In this document: piece after piece, positions 62,634 to 64,000 of the stretch
How the letters are laid out: the number at the start of each line of letters is the position of its first letter
How positions within the stretch are numbered: position 1 is the stretch's first letter
Origin: Termitomyces sp. T153
Taxonomy: Eukaryota; Basidiomycota; Agaricomycetes; Agaricales; Lyophyllaceae
Assembly (NCBI GenBank): GCA_018296165.2
Contig: JACKQL020000032.1
Coordinates: forward strand, 310,001-374,000
Direction: 5' to 3'
Length of the DNA: 64,000 nucleotides
Position numbers and translations under genes: made by a program
The notes under the pieces: model-generated
Told to the model about the DNA's origin: nothing
Seen by the model: only the letters and a program-made list of their open reading frames with translations
Database searches by the model: none

Positions 62634-64000
62634 CTATTTTTCCCGGCCGAGTTGGGCGGACAGTCGCGGCGAAGATAGCGACAACGGCACACCAGATGCA
62701 GCCACCTTCCGTCCAAAGTCTCCATGGACATCCAGCAAAATCCTGAGTGCATTGCGCGCACGAATCTTAGAAAGATCGTCCGGCCGCGATGTGAGTGCAG
62801 TCTCCACCTTTCGTGGTTTGTCTTCCCATGGATACTTGGGTTTCAGAGTCAGCGCCGCATTTGCCAAGCCAACACAAAACTTACAGGCAACTAGATAACG
62901 GGATCACAATGTGACTTGGAATCAGCAGCACAGCAATATCAAAAAGGGGGCTTACGTAGGTCTTTAGCGTTTCATACCCTATACAATCTGTCAGAAAAAG
63001 ATCGTTCCTCGGTTCAGTTGTCTCCACTCACCAAGAAGAGTGAATCCGAACTGCGGGCTGCTTCTTACTATACGGGCAGGACCACCTTTGAACAATGCAC
63101 GGAAGCCCTCTTCTTTGTCTATGATGTCAAGGTAAGATAAAAGGAATGATGTTGATCGAGTGAGCTCACAAATCTTGATGAAAGCATCCCGCAGCCCTTT
63201 GTAGTTAGTCTGGCCTTGTCGGGCTTCCACTTGCAGCCTAGTCTTTACAACGTCTGTCAGATGTAAGTATGTTTCAATATAGCTATTTGATTAATTATGA
63301 CCTGCTGGCGTCGTAAAATATGCGGCAGGCATTCCTCTGAACCCGTCGAATCGCATCAGAAGATGTCATCAATAGATATAACAGGTAAACGTACGCGATG
63401 CCAGCTGCAGCCAGGGTCTCAAAGAAGGACAATTGCTTTCCATTATAACCCTCCTGGAACAGATCTTTCTTCAAGTGCCAATACGCAGGGAAGTAGATGG
63501 CAGAAAACGGAATGTCGCGGAGTAAACAAGCACTTGCACCCTTGTAGAGGCCAAAGACACCCAATTGACGAATGATGTGGATAGCTCCCTTTGGCACCGC
63601 ACCCTCCGCCTTCGCTGCCTCACCTTGAATCTGAAGACGAATTTTTCTAGGTTTGAAAAATAAGATAGAGTTTGTATCCAAAATTAGAGATATCCGTACA
63701 CGATCTCCAGAGGATTAGTGAACACCTTGACGTTGTCGTGAACTTCCAGATCCGCCATAATAGGAATGATTAGATGCTTTGCTTACCACCTGACAGCCTC
63801 CTGCCGTTCCGCCAGCCACAAGTTCCCAATACAGTTTGATACGTCCGGTTTCTGGATCTGTCGCCCTTCCTCGAATGAGGTCGTTCACAGTCAGTTTGAT
63901 CGCTTTCTCCGGAGCAACGCCCTTTCTTTAAGTATTAGGCAGGAAAAAACCGAATGATCAAAATACATACAACTAGTTGAGGGCCCAAGCCGCGATAGAA
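62634..64000 (-). CDS. AGC1: Mitochondrial aspartate/glutamate carrier, 5' part cut by window edge
   Basis: The gene enters from the right edge. Visible mitochondrial-carrier repeats are [16 protein letters not shown], then after an intron the motif TNPLEIVKIRLQIQ (PX[DE]XX[KR]X[KR] type). [20 protein letters not shown] and [20 protein letters not shown] follow, and across a further intron [20 protein letters not shown]. Next come [20 protein letters not shown] and [15 protein letters not shown]. The C-terminal extension ([20 protein letters not shown] ... [18 protein letters not shown]) is characteristic of fungal Agc1. It exchanges aspartate and glutamate over the inner membrane. The N-terminal domain expected of animal AGCs lies outside the window, so its presence cannot be judged. 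Confidence 0.88.

Overview
The window is genomic DNA of a filamentous basidiomycete fungus, most likely an Agaricomycete. The evidence is gene architecture: compact, closely packed genes split by many 45-60 nt GT-AG introns. Family content agrees: a DUF6534-type membrane protein, an XlnR-like Zn2Cys6 regulator, a fused MoaA-MoaC gene, and chromodomain Ty3/gypsy and Helitron debris. Species cannot be decided from the sequence. Exon boundaries were worked out by hand from splice sites plus frame continuity. They are firm for several genes, where all phases add up, and approximate for the longest ones.

Layout. 1-3.4 kb: decayed Ty3/gypsy element (minus). 3.4-4.65 kb: no confident gene. 4.65-7.53 kb: a fungal hypothetical protein, an unresolved coding patch, and nicotinamidase PNC1. 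7.68-16.5 kb: two DEAH-box RNA helicases head to head, a DHX57-like protein (minus) and the spliceosomal helicase PRP22 (plus). 16.7-18.9 kb: mRNA-export factor NXT1 (minus) and inositol-phosphosphingolipid phospholipase/neutral sphingomyelinase ISC1 (plus), divergent. 19.2-21.5 kb: HSL-family alpha/beta hydrolase. 21.8-24.6 kb: methionine aminopeptidase 2 (minus) and riboflavin reductase RIB7 (plus), divergent. 24.7-28.6 kb: NBR1-type autophagy receptor. 30.3-31.7 kb: DUF6534 membrane protein. 32.9-36.8 kb: aminodeoxychorismate lyase and the U3 snoRNP WD40 protein UTP13, convergent. 37.0-42.4 kb: a forkhead regulator and a Zn2Cys6 regulator. 42.7-44.9 kb: NIPSNAP protein and proteasome beta-3 subunit. 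45.1-47.3 kb: MOCS1-type molybdenum-cofactor gene. 47.4-48.0 kb: TXNDC17-like thioredoxin. 48.0-60.1 kb: a repeat-rich block with 60-bp hairpin repeats, a Helitron helicase remnant, two opposed chromovirus copies with LTRs, a 20-bp minisatellite and an endonuclease fragment. 60.6-62.2 kb: Thr-rich secreted protein. 62.6-64.0 kb: aspartate/glutamate mitochondrial carrier, cut by the right edge.

The genes are mostly housekeeping and do not form one pathway. Themes are RNA handling (two DEAH helicases, NXT1, UTP13), cofactor metabolism (NAD salvage, riboflavin, folate/pABA, molybdopterin) and protein turnover (MetAP2, proteasome beta-3, NBR1). Three divergent pairs share intergenic spaces of only 71-86 bp.

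The most interesting observation is in the MOCS1 gene. Leaving one intron in the message ends the MoaA protein at a Gly-Gly terminus. Removing it deletes those glycines and fuses MoaA in frame to MoaC.
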